This document shows positions 14,824 to 23,704 of a stretch of DNA of 64,000 bases, piece after piece; position 1 is the stretch's first letter; each line of letters begins with the position of its first letter. The position numbers and the translations under genes were made by a program. The notes beneath the pieces were generated by a model. It ran no database searches. It was not told the origin of the DNA and saw only the letters and a program-made list of their open reading frames with translations. This DNA comes from Planotetraspora thailandica (GTDB taxonomy: Bacteria > Actinomycetota > Actinomycetes > Streptosporangiales > Streptosporangiaceae): NCBI RefSeq assembly GCF_016863335.1, contig NZ_BOOR01000017.1:62001-126000 (forward strand), written 5' to 3'.

Positions 14824-16278
14824 ATGACAGACATCACCGGCATGGCCAACAAGCGTGAAATGCACGCGGCCGCGCCGTACCCCCGGCGCTGGCCGATGCT
14901 CCCGGTGTTGCTCGCCGCCCTGTTCATGGCTCAGTTCGACCTGTACGTCGTCAACGTGGCGGCGCCGTCCCTGCAGCACGACATCCACGCAGGCCAGGCC
15001 GCTCTCGAACTGATCGTGGCCGGCTACGGCTTCACGTACGCCAGCGGTCTCATCACCGGCGGGCGACTGGGAGACCTGCTGGGCTCCCGCCGCATGTTCC
15101 TCGTCGGAATGCTCGCCTTCGTCGTAGCCTCGTTGCTGTGCGGCCTGGCGGGCGGTCCGGGGGAACTGATCGCCGCCCGCCTGCTGCAGGGCCTGGCCGG
15201 CGCCGCGATGGTCCCTCAGGTCCTCGCCATCATCGCCGCGGTGTTCCCACCCGCCGAACGATCCCGTGCCGTGGCCTGGTTCGGTGTCACCATCGGCGTC
15301 GGCGCGGTCGCCGGCCAGGTCATCGGCGGAGCGCTGCTCCAGGTCGACGTGCTCGGTCTCGGCTGGCGGGTCATCTTCCTGGTCAACGTACCGATCGGCC
15401 TGGCAGCGGCGGCTCTGGCGCTGCGGCTGCTCCCGCACCCGCAGGCGGCCGTCCGCCCCGAACTCGACCCCGTCGGCGCGGCAGGCATCTCCGCGGCGCT
15501 GGCCTTCGCCCTGCTTCCGCTCGTTCTGGGCCGTACGGAGCACTGGCCGCTGTGGACCTGGATCAGCCTCGCTGCCTCGGTACCGGCGATGGCGCTGGTT
15601 CTGTGGTGGGAGGCGGCACTGGCCCGCCGCGGCGGGCAGCCCGTCTTGGACCTCACCCTGCTGCGCAGCCCGGCCCTGGCTCGCGGCCTGGTCATCTGCC
15701 TCGCCGCCTTCTGCTCCTTCTTCAGCTTCCTGTTCGTCCTGACCCTCGTCCTGCAGTCCGGGCTGAGCCTCTCGCCGCTGGCGGCGGGACTCACGTTCAC
15801 GCCTCTGGGCCTGTCCTTCGCGGCCGCCTCGATCGCCGCCCCGCGCATCGCCGTACGGCAGGGCGCGCGACTGGTCACCACGGGGTACGCCGTCGCCGCG
15901 GCGGGCCTCATCGGCCTGTACGTCGACCTGCACCTGTCCGGCGCCCACACCGACGTCGCACGGCTGATCGGACCGCTGGTGCTGATCGGGCTCGGCAACG
16001 GCCTCGCGGTCCCGGCGCTGACCGGCGTCGTGCTCGCCGGGGCGCGCACCGCCCAGGCAGGCGCCGCGTCCGGCATCCTCACGGCAAGCCAGCAGTTCGC
16101 GGCCGCCGGCGGTGTCGCCGGCATCGGCACCGTGTTCTTCGCCGCCCTCGGCGACCGCCACGGTACGGCCGGCTACGCCTCCGCGCTGGCGTGGGTCGCC
16201 GCCCTCGACCTCGCCCTTGTCCTTGTGGCCTGCCTCGTCAGCCGCTCCCTTTGGAACCCCGAAACCGCTGAAGGATGA
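14824..16278 (+). CDS. MFS drug exporter of the 14-TM (DHA2, EmrB/QacA) type
   Basis: 484 residues with roughly fourteen hydrophobic segments. Motif A between the second and third helices is GRLGDLLGSRRMF, and motif D1-like text LYVVNVAAPSLQHDI is in helix 1. Motif C is present as GQVIGGALLQ. The protein would use the proton gradient to expel drugs or dyes across the cytoplasmic membrane. It is divergent from a TetR gene, and a thioesterase gene starts three bases after its stop, so the two form a small operon. The ATG at 14842 is a possible alternative start. Confidence 0.92.
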   Translation: MTDITGMANKREMHAAAPYPRRWPMLPVLLAALFMAQFDLYVVNVAAPSLQHDIHAGQAALELIVAGYGFTYASGLITGGRLGDLLGSRRMFLVGMLAFVVASLLCGLAGGPGELIAARLLQGLAGAAMVPQVLAIIAAVFPPAERSRAVAWFGVTIGVGAVAGQVIGGALLQVDVLGLGWRVIFLVNVPIGLAAAALALRLLPHPQAAVRPELDPVGAAGISAALAFALLPLVLGRTEHWPLWTWISLAASVPAMALVLWWEAALARRGGQPVLDLTLLRSPALARGLVICLAAFCSFFSFLFVLTLVLQSGLSLSPLAAGLTFTPLGLSFAAASIAAPRIAVRQGARLVTTGYAVAAAGLIGLYVDLHLSGAHTDVARLIGPLVLIGLGNGLAVPALTGVVLAGARTAQAGAASGILTASQQFAAAGGVAGIGTVFFAALGDRHGTAGYASALAWVAALDLALVLVACLVSRSLWNPETAEG

Positions 16279-16281
16279 ACC

Positions 16282-16743
16282 TTGGAAAGCGACTACATGC
16301 ACCCCGAATCCATCGTGGCCTACGGCGCCCTCGTGCCCATGACCGTCTACTTCGACGACCTCGACGCGTTCGGCATGCTGCACAACCGCCACTACGGCCT
16401 GCTGGCCGAACGAGCCTGGGCGGCCTACTGGCAACGGCAGGAGGTCTCGCTGGAGGAGGGCGCGACGCTGCGCGACGACGCCTTCATCGTGGTCAAGGAA
16501 ATCAGCATCACCTTTGAGGCGCCGATCCTGCGCCCCGGTGAGTACGGCGTGCATCTCTGGATCGACCGTCTGGGACGCACCAGCTTGACGCACGGATTCC
16601 GCGTGTGCTCGGCAGATGGCGAGCAGACGTACGCCCGGGGTAGCCGTGTGATCGTCCGTATCGACCCCAAGACGCTGCGCCCGACGGAATGGAGCGAGGC
16701 CGCCCGCCAACTGGGCCGGCAGCTGATCCGCCCGGAACAGTGA
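16282..16743 (+). CDS. Hotdog-fold acyl-CoA thioesterase (4HBT/YbgC-like)
   Basis: 153 residues from a TTG at 16282 with GAAGGA six bases upstream, overlapping the end region of the exporter gene; an ATG at 16297 also has a fair binding site. The N-terminal VYFDDLDAFGMLHNRHYG carries the catalytic aspartate of 4-hydroxybenzoyl-CoA-thioesterase-like enzymes, and FEAPILRPGEYGVHLWIDRL continues the hotdog sheet. It would hydrolyse a cytoplasmic acyl-CoA or acyl-ACP. Being co-transcribed with a drug exporter suggests it processes or detoxifies an acylated compound, but this is inference. Confidence 0.85.
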   Translation: MESDYMHPESIVAYGALVPMTVYFDDLDAFGMLHNRHYGLLAERAWAAYWQRQEVSLEEGATLRDDAFIVVKEISITFEAPILRPGEYGVHLWIDRLGRTSLTHGFRVCSADGEQTYARGSRVIVRIDPKTLRPTEWSEAARQLGRQLIRPEQ

Positions 16744-16766
16744 AGCCAGGGCCGAAGCCGACATCC

Positions 16767-16809
16767 GGATCGGTGGCCGTCGCGGGCCGGCCGTGACGAC
16801 CACCGATCC
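16767..16809. terminator. Stem-loop behind the thioesterase gene
   Basis: GGATCGGTGG (16767..16776) and CCACCGATCC (16800..16809) are perfect complements around a 23-base loop. It lies between the convergent thioesterase and HxlR genes and probably ends one or both transcripts. Confidence 0.5.
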
Positions 16810-16887
16810 CCCAATCGCGCCCGGAGCCGGCCGCTGAGAGATCAGGGAAGCTTTTCTCCCAGAGGTGCGCGGTGCTCAGCCGGGTCC

Positions 16888-17271
16888 TTATTCGGCGACC
16901 GGGGTTCCTTCCTTCGGGGCCGTCCGCCGGTCGGTCACCGGCCAGTCGATCGTCGTCTTCGTTCGTTCTGCTCGGCCCACGCCCCAGTCGTACAGGGCCT
17001 GCAGCACCGGGGCGAGGGAGGCGCCCTCGTCGGTGAGGTGGTAGTCGACCCGGGGCGGAACCGTTTTGTGGTCGTGGCGTGCGACGAGGCCTTCGGCCTC
17101 CAGTTCGCGGAGCCGTTGGATCAGCATCTTCTCGCTGATCCCGGGCATCCGCCGGCGCAGTTCGCCGTAGCGATGCACGCCCTCTTTGAGGTGAGCCAGG
17201 ATCACCGGGCGCCACGCGCCACCGATGATGTCGACCGCGAGTTCGACGGGGCAGTGGTACTGCTTCGGCAC
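16888..17271 (-). CDS. HxlR-family winged-helix regulator
   Basis: 127 residues from a GTG at 17271, four bases behind a perfect GGAGGAGG. The core reads CPVELAVDIIGGAWRPVILA, MPGISEKMLIQRLRELEAEG and a wing with PRVDYHLTDEGASLAPVLQA. It lacks the C-terminal CxxC tail seen in the HxlR protein at 6786. It is divergent from the ABM-haemoglobin fusion gene 73 bases away and is most likely its regulator. HxlR proteins of this kind often sense quinones, aldehydes or other oxidants. Confidence 0.9.
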   Translation of the reverse strand: MPKQYHCPVELAVDIIGGAWRPVILAHLKEGVHRYGELRRRMPGISEKMLIQRLRELEAEGLVARHDHKTVPPRVDYHLTDEGASLAPVLQALYDWGVGRAERTKTTIDWPVTDRRTAPKEGTPVAE

Positions 17272-17344
17272 GGAGCCTCCTCCGGGTACCTACCAAATGG
17301 TGCGTACTTGATCAACGATTGGGTGGGATGGTGAGCTTTGGCCC

Positions 17345-18109
17345 ATGGTGATTGAGTACGTACGGTATCGGGTGGCCGATGAACGGCTGGCCGGTTTCGA
17401 AGCCGCATACCGAGAGGCCGCAGGGGTGTTGCGGGAGGCTCCGCAGTGCCTGGACTACGAACTGAGCCGCTGTGAAGAGGATCCGTCGCGTTTCATTCTG
17501 CGGATCACCTGGACGTCTACGGATGATCATCTGCAGGGTTTCCGGTCCGGCCCGGACTTCGCCCGCTTCTTCGCGGCCATCCGCGGCTACGCCGAGGACA
17601 TCGAGGAGATGCGGCACTACCAGGCCACGTCGGTCGCCGGCCCGGGCGCTGCGGCGCCTCCCAGCCTGTACGAGTGGGCCGGCGGGAGCGAGCCCTTCAT
17701 CAAGCTCTGCGACGCCTTCTACCGGCTGGTGGTCGCCGACGGCCTGCTCGCTCCGATGTTCGCCGGCATGGACCCCCGGCACGCAAGGTACGTGGCCATC
17801 TGGCTGATCGAGGTCTTCGGCGGCCCGCCGACGTACAGCCAGGAGCACGGCGGGTACCACAACATGGTCACCCGGCACCTGGGGCGGGGCATCACCGAGC
17901 CGCAGCGGCGGCGCTGGGTGAACCTGATGATGGACGCGGCCGACGAGGTGGGTCTGCCCGAGGATCCGGAGTTCCGGGCCGCTTTCGCGAGCTACATCGA
18001 ATGGGGCACCCGCCTGGCCCTGCGCAACTCCCAGCCGGACGCGCACCCGGTGCTGGACGCCCCGGTGCCGAAGTGGGGTTGGGGCGTGGCACCGCCGTAC
18101 CAGGGATGA
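17345..18109 (+). CDS. Antibiotic-biosynthesis-monooxygenase domain fused to a group II truncated haemoglobin
   Basis: 254 residues. Residues 1-95 are an ABM ferredoxin-like domain (VIEYVRYRVADERLAGFEAA, LDYELSRCEEDPSRFILRI). Residues 110-235 are a truncated haemoglobin: FIKLCDAFYRLVVADGLLAP, then FAGMDPRHARYVAIWLIEVF, GGPPTYSQEHGGYHNMVTRH with the probable proximal histidine, and ITEPQRRRWVNLMM. Chimeras of this kind have been described in Streptomyces. The likely role is oxygen- or NO-dependent chemistry on small, perhaps quinoid, compounds. The divergent HxlR gene supports induction by a reactive compound. Confidence 0.9.
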   Translation: MVIEYVRYRVADERLAGFEAAYREAAGVLREAPQCLDYELSRCEEDPSRFILRITWTSTDDHLQGFRSGPDFARFFAAIRGYAEDIEEMRHYQATSVAGPGAAAPPSLYEWAGGSEPFIKLCDAFYRLVVADGLLAPMFAGMDPRHARYVAIWLIEVFGGPPTYSQEHGGYHNMVTRHLGRGITEPQRRRWVNLMMDAADEVGLPEDPEFRAAFASYIEWGTRLALRNSQPDAHPVLDAPVPKWGWGVAPPYQG

Positions 18110-18144
18110 TGCGTGCGGCTCGGCCGGGCCCCTGGCACGAGTGG

Positions 18145-19527
18145 CTATCCGCGCGGGGGGCCTGCTCGTCCGATCGCGGCGCCGCACAGCAGCCCGCCGA
18201 ACAGGAAGGCGGCGGCGACCAGGAACGCCACCTGGTAGCCGGCGACGGCGGTGTGGCGGGAGGCATGGGCCGCCACCGCGGTCATCACGGCGAGGCCGAT
18301 GGCGCCGCCCATCTGGCGTGAGGTGTTGATGAGGCCGGAGGCGAGGCCGGCCTGGTGCGGCGGCACACCGTGGGTGGCGGCCAGGGTCAGAGGCACCAGG
18401 GCGGAGCCGGTGCCGAGGCCGAAGAGGATCAGCGGGCCGAGCAGGTGCGCGCCGTATGCGACGTGCATGTCCAGCGCCGCCGCGAGCCACAGCAGTCCGG
18501 CGGTGCCGATCGCGGTGCCGAGCAGGATGGACGGGCGGACGCCGATGCGGCGGACCAGACGGGTGCTGGTCAGCGAGCCGGTGAACGTGGCCAGGCCGAT
18601 CGGCAGGAACGCGAACCCGGCCTGCAGCGGTGAGTAGCCTCCGGGGCCCTGGAGGTACAGGGTGAGGAAGAAGTACGTGCCGATCAGGACCGCATTGATC
18701 GCGATGCCCACGCCATTGGCCGCAGTCAGTGGCCGGCTCCGGAACACGGAGAACGGCACCAGCGGGTGCCTCACGACGCGGACCTCGATCACCACGAAGG
18801 CGACGACGAGGACGGCGCCCAGCAGCAGCGCGCCCCACTCGCGGGGGCCGTCGGAGACCAGGCCGTAGACGATCGCCGCCAGGCCCAGGGTGACCGTGGC
18901 GGCGCCCCACAGATCGAGGGCCGGGCGGGTGGCCGGCGCGGGCGCCTCCCGTATCCCGGTCAGGGCGAGCAGGACGACGGCGGCGCCGATCGGGACGTTC
19001 ACGAAGAACACCCACCGCCAGTCCAGCAGGTCGGTGATGATCCCGCCGGACAGCACGCCGATGGCCGCGCCACCGGCCGCGGTCGTCGACCAGGCGCCCA
19101 ACGCCCGGCGCCGCTCGTGCGGGTCGGTGAAGCGGCTGGTCAGCAAACTCAGCGTCGCGGGCGCCAGGAGCGCCGCACCGAGACCCTGGGCGGCCCGGGC
19201 GGCGATGATCCAGGCGCCGCTCCAGGCAAGGCCGCACGCCAGGCTCGCGACGGTGAACAGCGTCATGCCGATGAGGAAGAAGCGGCGGCGGCCGTACAGG
19301 TCGGCGACCCGTCCGCCGAGCAGCAGAAAGCCGGCGAAGACGATGGTGTACGCGTTGATGATCCACTGCTGGGACGAGCCCGGCATGGCGAGCGCCTGCC
19401 GGATGTGCGGAAGCGCGATGTTCACGATCGAGATGTCCAGGACCACCATGAACTGCGCGAGACAGCAGGCGGTGATGGTCAGCCAGGCGGCCTTCTGCCT
19501 GGTTGCGGGTGCTACGAGTACGGTCAC
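18145..19527 (-). CDS. MFS drug exporter, DHA2-type
   Basis: 460 residues starting at a GTG at 19527. Helix 1 contains QFMVVLDISIVNIALPHI, typical of EmrB/LfrA-type exporters. Motif A is GGRVADLYGRRRFFLIG. There are about fourteen hydrophobic stretches. It pumps drugs or dyes using the proton gradient. A TetR gene is divergent at 19604, and a 16-base palindrome overlaps the likely promoter. The gene ends 35 bases from the stop of the ABM-haemoglobin fusion on the other strand. Confidence 0.92.
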   Translation of the reverse strand: MTVLVAPATRQKAAWLTITACCLAQFMVVLDISIVNIALPHIRQALAMPGSSQQWIINAYTIVFAGFLLLGGRVADLYGRRRFFLIGMTLFTVASLACGLAWSGAWIIAARAAQGLGAALLAPATLSLLTSRFTDPHERRRALGAWSTTAAGGAAIGVLSGGIITDLLDWRWVFFVNVPIGAAVVLLALTGIREAPAPATRPALDLWGAATVTLGLAAIVYGLVSDGPREWGALLLGAVLVVAFVVIEVRVVRHPLVPFSVFRSRPLTAANGVGIAINAVLIGTYFFLTLYLQGPGGYSPLQAGFAFLPIGLATFTGSLTSTRLVRRIGVRPSILLGTAIGTAGLLWLAAALDMHVAYGAHLLGPLILFGLGTGSALVPLTLAATHGVPPHQAGLASGLINTSRQMGGAIGLAVMTAVAAHASRHTAVAGYQVAFLVAAAFLFGGLLCGAAIGRAGPPRG

Positions 19528-19536
19528 GGCGCAGAC

Positions 19537-19552
19537 TGTACTGGACAGTACA
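19537..19552. promoter_or_regulatory. Palindromic TetR operator candidate
   Basis: TGTACTG-GA-CAGTACA is a perfect seven-base inverted repeat with a two-base centre, ten bases from the exporter start and 52 bases from the TetR start. Position and symmetry suit repression of both genes. Confidence 0.65.
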
Positions 19553-19603
19553 ATTTAGCGGTACGGTGGCACCTATGACCCTGCTCACACCAAGGAGGCG
19601 TCG

Positions 19604-20203
19604 ATGAAGCCGCTACCGGCGACCGAGCGCGGCCGGCGCACCCGGGCGGCGATCGTCGCCGCAGCCGCCGAGCTGATGCACCAGCACGGCCTCGCCGGGG
19701 TGTCGATGGACGGCGTGCTGGCCGCCAGCGGCGCGGGCAAGTCGCAGCTGTATCACTACTTCGACAGCCGCCGGGACCTGGCGGTCGCCGTGCTGCACCA
19801 CCAGTTCGAGAGGGTGATGGCTGCGCAGCCCGCGCTGCGCGACCCGGCGTGCGACGGCCTGGAGGTCTGGCGCGACCAGGTGCTGACCACGCTGCTCGAG
19901 CATGGGTACGCGATGTGCCCGCTCGGCGCGTTCGTCGGCCAGGTCGACGACGAGCCGGAGTTGAGCACCACGCTCGCCGAGTTGTTCGACCGCTGGCAGG
20001 CCGCATTGGCCGAGATGGTCGACCGCGCCCGCGGTCACGGCCGGGTGCGGCAGGACGTCGACCCCGGCGACGCCGGGCGGATGCTGCTGGCCGCGCTGGA
20101 GGGCGGCACGATGCTGGCTCACGTGCACCGGCAGGCGACGCCGCTGCGGCAGTCGCTGGACGCGGCGATCGCGCTACTGACCACCGGCCGCGCCGCCGGT
20201 TGA
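19604..20203 (+). CDS. TetR-family regulator divergent from the MFS exporter
   Basis: 199 residues, with AAGGAGG five bases before the ATG. The DNA-binding region is RTRAAIVAAAAELMHQHGL, then GVLAASGAGKSQLYHYFDSR and RDLAVAVLHHQ. The C-terminal part, with CPLGAFVGQVDDEPELSTTL, resembles the AcrR/YxaF-type ligand-binding domain (LmrA/QacR-like). It is expected to bind the palindrome at 19537 and release it when the exporter substrate is present. Confidence 0.92.
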   Translation: MKPLPATERGRRTRAAIVAAAAELMHQHGLAGVSMDGVLAASGAGKSQLYHYFDSRRDLAVAVLHHQFERVMAAQPALRDPACDGLEVWRDQVLTTLLEHGYAMCPLGAFVGQVDDEPELSTTLAELFDRWQAALAEMVDRARGHGRVRQDVDPGDAGRMLLAALEGGTMLAHVHRQATPLRQSLDAAIALLTTGRAAG

Positions 20204-20231
20204 CGCGCGGCTTGTCCGGCCCGTTCGCCGT

Positions 20232-20825
20232 CTAGATCCTTTTGATCGTCGCGAACCAGGCCGGTGCGCCGTCGTCGCCGTGGAATCTCGTCTGAACCCG
20301 GTCCGGTTCGATGGCGGCGACACCCCATCCGTTGCCGCGGTTGAACACCGCTGTCAGCTCTTCCCGGCTGACGGGGTGCGGGCCGGTGTCGGGACCGTCG
20401 TCACTGAAGCACAACACATACAGGGTTCCGTCGTGCTCGGTCACCGACGCCAGACTCGCCACGTATCCGGGTCGCTCGTCGCCGTCGAAGCTGTGGAACA
20501 GTCCGCAGTCCAGCACCGTCTCGAACCTGCGCCCCAATCGCTCCAGATGGAGCGCGTCCGCCGTGGCGAACTCGACCTCGATCCCGCGATCGTCGGCCTT
20601 CTCCCGGGCCATGGCCAGTGCCGTCTCGGCCACGTCGACGCCCAGAACCGGCAGGCCCAGCGACGCGACGTGAAGAGCGTTCTCGCCGGTCCCGCAGCCC
20701 GCGTCGAGCACCGCTCCGGCGAATCCGCCTTCGGATGCCAAACGCACGATTGCGGGCTGCGGCCGGCTGATATCCCAAGGAGCGGGGCCGCCGTGGTACG
20801 ACGCATCCCAGGGCAAGCCCGTCAT
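20232..20825 (-). CDS. SAM-dependent class I methyltransferase
   Basis: 197 residues from the ATG at 20825; the open frame runs much further right but that is antisense to other genes. Motif I is VLDAGCGTGENALHVASLG, motif II includes VLGVDVAETALAMARE, and ATADALHLERLG then FETVLDCGLFHSF follow. The overall layout with PWDASYHGG at the N-terminus and WDISRPQPAI is that of small actinobacterial methyltransferases related to tellurite/thiopurine-type enzymes, acting on an unknown small molecule. No strong ribosome binding site is seen, so a start slightly upstream is possible. Confidence 0.88.
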   Translation of the reverse strand: MTGLPWDASYHGGPAPWDISRPQPAIVRLASEGGFAGAVLDAGCGTGENALHVASLGLPVLGVDVAETALAMAREKADDRGIEVEFATADALHLERLGRRFETVLDCGLFHSFDGDERPGYVASLASVTEHDGTLYVLCFSDDGPDTGPHPVSREELTAVFNRGNGWGVAAIEPDRVQTRFHGDDGAPAWFATIKRI

Positions 20826-20999
20826 CCGTTCGTGACTGGTCGGGTGGCGACCGTCGAACGGATCGTCAGCGAGCGTTTCTGATCGCTCCGGCAACGTCGT
20901 CCCCTTCCCTGCGGCTGATCTGGCCACCTCATCGTGGCACGCCGATCCGCACAGGCAGAGGGCTTCACCTGCCTCGCATCCGTCGGTGATGATGACCTG

Positions 21000-21608
21000 G
21001 TGCCGCGTATCGAGACACCGTGGGGGCCGTGGGAGCCGGCTCCACTGGCCGACGTTGTCGCGCTCTTCCAGGGCCTGGCTGTCCCGTGGTGGGTGGGCGG
21101 TGGATACGCGATCGAGCTCGCGGTCGGCCGCTCCTACCGGGAGCACGGAGATGTGGACATCGCGGTGCTGCGCCGTGACCAGTCGGCCGTCCGGGCATTG
21201 CTGGCCGATTGGGACGTGCACGCGGCCGACCCGCCGGGAACACTGCGCCCGTGGCCGGTCGACGAGGTACTGCCGGGCCACGTGCATGACATCTGGGCAC
21301 GTGAGCGTCCCGACGGGCCGTGGCGGTTCCAGGTGATGCTGGACGAGGCCGACGGCGACATGTGGGTGTACCGGCGTGATCCGCGTATCCGCCGACCGCT
21401 GTCCACGCTGACGATCACAGACGACGGTGTCGCGCGGATTTCGCCCGAGGTGCAGTTGCTGTACAAGGCCAAGGACCGGCGCCCCAAGGACGAACTCGAC
21501 TTCGCCGAGGTTCTTCCCGTGCTCGACGGTGGACGGCGTCGCTGGTTGGATGAGGCTCTTGCCGTCGAGCACGGCGATCACCCGTGGCGTCGGAAACTGC
21601 GAAGCTGA
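21000..21608 (+). CDS. Nucleotidyltransferase-fold protein, aminoglycoside/lincosamide adenylyltransferase-like
   Basis: About 202 residues from a GTG at 21000; a GTG at 20934 would add 22 residues and neither has a good ribosome binding site. The core is VPWWVGGGYAIELAVGRSYR followed by EHGDVDIAVLRRDQ, the pattern of antibiotic O-nucleotidyltransferases in which the DxD pair binds magnesium ATP. RISPEVQLLYKAKDRRPKDE and DFAEVLPVLD close the domain, as in the lincosamide/aminoglycoside 2''-adenylyltransferase-like families. Whether it gives resistance is unknown, as many such proteins are uncharacterised. A HAD gene follows. Confidence 0.82.
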   Translation: MPRIETPWGPWEPAPLADVVALFQGLAVPWWVGGGYAIELAVGRSYREHGDVDIAVLRRDQSAVRALLADWDVHAADPPGTLRPWPVDEVLPGHVHDIWARERPDGPWRFQVMLDEADGDMWVYRRDPRIRRPLSTLTITDDGVARISPEVQLLYKAKDRRPKDELDFAEVLPVLDGGRRRWLDEALAVEHGDHPWRRKLRS

Positions 21609-21619
21609 CTGGAGAACGA

Positions 21620-22246
21620 GTGCACCTGCCCTTCGATGCCGTTCTGTGTGACTTCGACGGTGTGATCCGCTTTTACGATGGTGCTGAGCTGGCCGAGCTG
21701 GAAAGCAGCTTCGGTATCGAGCCGGGCACGACGGCACGTGCCGCCTTCGCGCCGCATCTGGACGGTCCCGCGCTGACGGGAGAGGCCACCGTGGAACAGT
21801 GGATGGACTCGGTCGTCGCCGAGCTAGCCACGCGGATTCCGCCGGAGCAGGCCAGAAAGCTGGGCGACGCGTTCGCGAGCGCGCCCTTCTCGACCGATCA
21901 GAACGTGCTCGACCTGTTGCGCCACGCTCAGACGCAGGTCCCGGTGGTTCTGGTGTCCAACGCGACCCTTCGGTTGGAGGAGGACCTGGACCGGCTCGGG
22001 CTGGCCTATTTCTTCGACGAGGTCGTCAGCAGCGCACGGGTCGGGGCGGCCAAACCGGACCCGCGGATCTACCAGATCGCAGCCGAACGGGCAGGTGCGA
22101 ACCCGCAGCGGTGCCTGTTCGTCGACGACCGCGCGGAGAACGCGGAAGCAGCGGTCGCCCTCGGCATGACGGGCCTGCTCTACCGCGAGGTGGCGGATTT
22201 GCAGCGTGCGCTGGCACCTTTGGCGGGCCGGCTCGAGACGGACTGA
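21620..22246 (+). CDS. HAD-superfamily hydrolase
   Basis: 208 residues from a GTG at 21620 with GGAG five bases upstream; the frame is also open from 21584, overlapping the previous gene. Motif I is LCDFDGVIRFYD, motif II VVLVSNATLRLEEDL, motif III the lysine in GAAKPDPRIYQ, and motif IV LFVDDRAENAEAA. A small helical cap lies between motifs I and II. This is the layout of phosphoglycolate- and beta-phosphoglucomutase-like phosphatases acting on small phosphorylated compounds. It is probably co-transcribed with the nucleotidyltransferase gene upstream. Confidence 0.88.
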   Translation: MHLPFDAVLCDFDGVIRFYDGAELAELESSFGIEPGTTARAAFAPHLDGPALTGEATVEQWMDSVVAELATRIPPEQARKLGDAFASAPFSTDQNVLDLLRHAQTQVPVVLVSNATLRLEEDLDRLGLAYFFDEVVSSARVGAAKPDPRIYQIAAERAGANPQRCLFVDDRAENAEAAVALGMTGLLYREVADLQRALAPLAGRLETD

Positions 22247-22276
22247 CATGCTCGCCGGATTCGAAGATCCGAAGGC

Positions 22277-23701
22277 TTATGGAGTGGGCTTCAGCTGGAC
22301 TGGCGGCAGGTACTCCCTGATCAGAGCGCGATCCCACCATGCGTGTGTCTCGCGTCGTTCCCGTCGGCCGGTGAAGGAGTAGCGGTAGAGGCGCGCGCGT
22401 ACGAAGGTGGGCGGGCTGTGGGGAAACGGGTTGGAGCGTAATAGTCGTAGCGTCGCCCGGTCGTTTTCCAGCAGCTTCACGACGAGCGGGATGAACCACG
22501 GCTCGGCGTACATCGGTGACAGGCCCGCGAACCACATCAGCCAATCGAGCCGGAGGTGATAGGGCGCGACTTGGGGCGGACGGCGACTCGGGTCGCTGGG
22601 TTTGCCCTTGAAGCCGTAGTCCTTCCACTCGGTGTCTGGTTTGATCTCCGGGTCGTCAGTGCCTTGGATCACCACCTCATAGCGGGCCCTGCCGATGCTT
22701 CCGAAGGCGCCGTAGGTGTTGACCAAGTGGAACGGATTGAAGCTGGCGTTCATCCGCTGACGCCGCGAAAGCATGTTGCGCACCGGCCAGTAACTGAGCG
22801 CAATGACCAGGGCCGTGATCGCCACCACCAGCGCGTCGTACCATAGCGGCGGTGCGGAAGGGAAGCGCGGCGGCGCCGGCCCGAACATCGCCGGCCAATC
22901 CACCACGGATGTCGCCAGGACGACGGCCAGCCAGTTCAGCCAGGAGAAGTTTCCCGACAAGATCAGCCATAGCTGGGTGACGATGACCACGACCGCGGCC
23001 ACGCCGGCGTACGGCTGAGGCGCGAACAGCCCGAACGGGACGACGAGCTGGGCGAAGTGGTTGGCGGCGACTTCGACGCGGTGCAGGGGCTTGGGGAGGC
23101 GGTGGAAGTACCAGCTCAGCGGGCCGGGCATCGGCTGGGTCTCGTGGTGGTAGTACAGGCAGGTCAGGTTTCGCCAGCATGAGTCGCCGCGCAGCTTGAT
23201 GAGACCGGCGCCGAATTCCAGCCGGAACAGCAGCCATCGCAGCATCCACAGGACGAGGACGGGCGGTGTGGTCTGCGCGTTGCCGAGGAAGATGGTGAGG
23301 AACCCGGCTTCGCACAGCAGCGACTCCCAGCCGAACCCGTACCACACCTGGCCCACGTTGACGATGGACAGGTACGAAACCCACAGGGCACCCCATAACA
23401 GCATCGAACTCCACAGCGGGACCAGATCGGCGAGCCCGGCCAGCACGGCGGCCGACAACGCGACTCCACTCCAGGCCACGGCTGCGAAGAACCGGTCGGT
23501 GTAGTGGAGATGGAAGACGCTCGGCGCACGGCGAAACGGCACCGCGCGCAGGTACGCCGGAACCGGTGTCAAACCGGTCTCTCCGATGAGGGCCCGGAAC
23601 TGGTTGGCCGCGGCCAGGAAGGCGATCAGATAGATCGCGGCCAGGCCCCGCTGGAAGACCAACCGGCCGAGCCAGTATTCGGGCGCGACGAACCACTCCA
23701 C
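22277..23701 (-). CDS. Lipase-maturation-factor family membrane protein
   Basis: 474 residues starting at a GTG at 23701, three bases after the upstream stop. There are about eight transmembrane segments in the N-terminal two thirds, with the family-specific GWESLLCEAGFLTIFLG, RLEFGAGLIKLRGDSCW and YYHHETQPMPGPLSWYFHRL. The soluble C-terminal part holds WKDYGFKGKPSD and PPQVAPYHLRLDWLMWFAG, as in LMF1-like proteins. In animals LMF1 aids lipase folding in the ER; the bacterial role is not established. It is coupled to the oxidoreductase gene upstream and lies in the dnaK-grpE operon direction. Confidence 0.88.
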   Translation of the reverse strand: MEWFVAPEYWLGRLVFQRGLAAIYLIAFLAAANQFRALIGETGLTPVPAYLRAVPFRRAPSVFHLHYTDRFFAAVAWSGVALSAAVLAGLADLVPLWSSMLLWGALWVSYLSIVNVGQVWYGFGWESLLCEAGFLTIFLGNAQTTPPVLVLWMLRWLLFRLEFGAGLIKLRGDSCWRNLTCLYYHHETQPMPGPLSWYFHRLPKPLHRVEVAANHFAQLVVPFGLFAPQPYAGVAAVVVIVTQLWLILSGNFSWLNWLAVVLATSVVDWPAMFGPAPPRFPSAPPLWYDALVVAITALVIALSYWPVRNMLSRRQRMNASFNPFHLVNTYGAFGSIGRARYEVVIQGTDDPEIKPDTEWKDYGFKGKPSDPSRRPPQVAPYHLRLDWLMWFAGLSPMYAEPWFIPLVVKLLENDRATLRLLRSNPFPHSPPTFVRARLYRYSFTGRRERRETHAWWDRALIREYLPPVQLKPTP

Positions 23702-23704
23702 GGG

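Noticed and set aside
17312-19588. Minus-strand open frame spanning the haemoglobin fusion and the exporter
   Set aside because: Arg/Pro/His-rich text without motifs; the other frames carry clear globin and MFS signatures.
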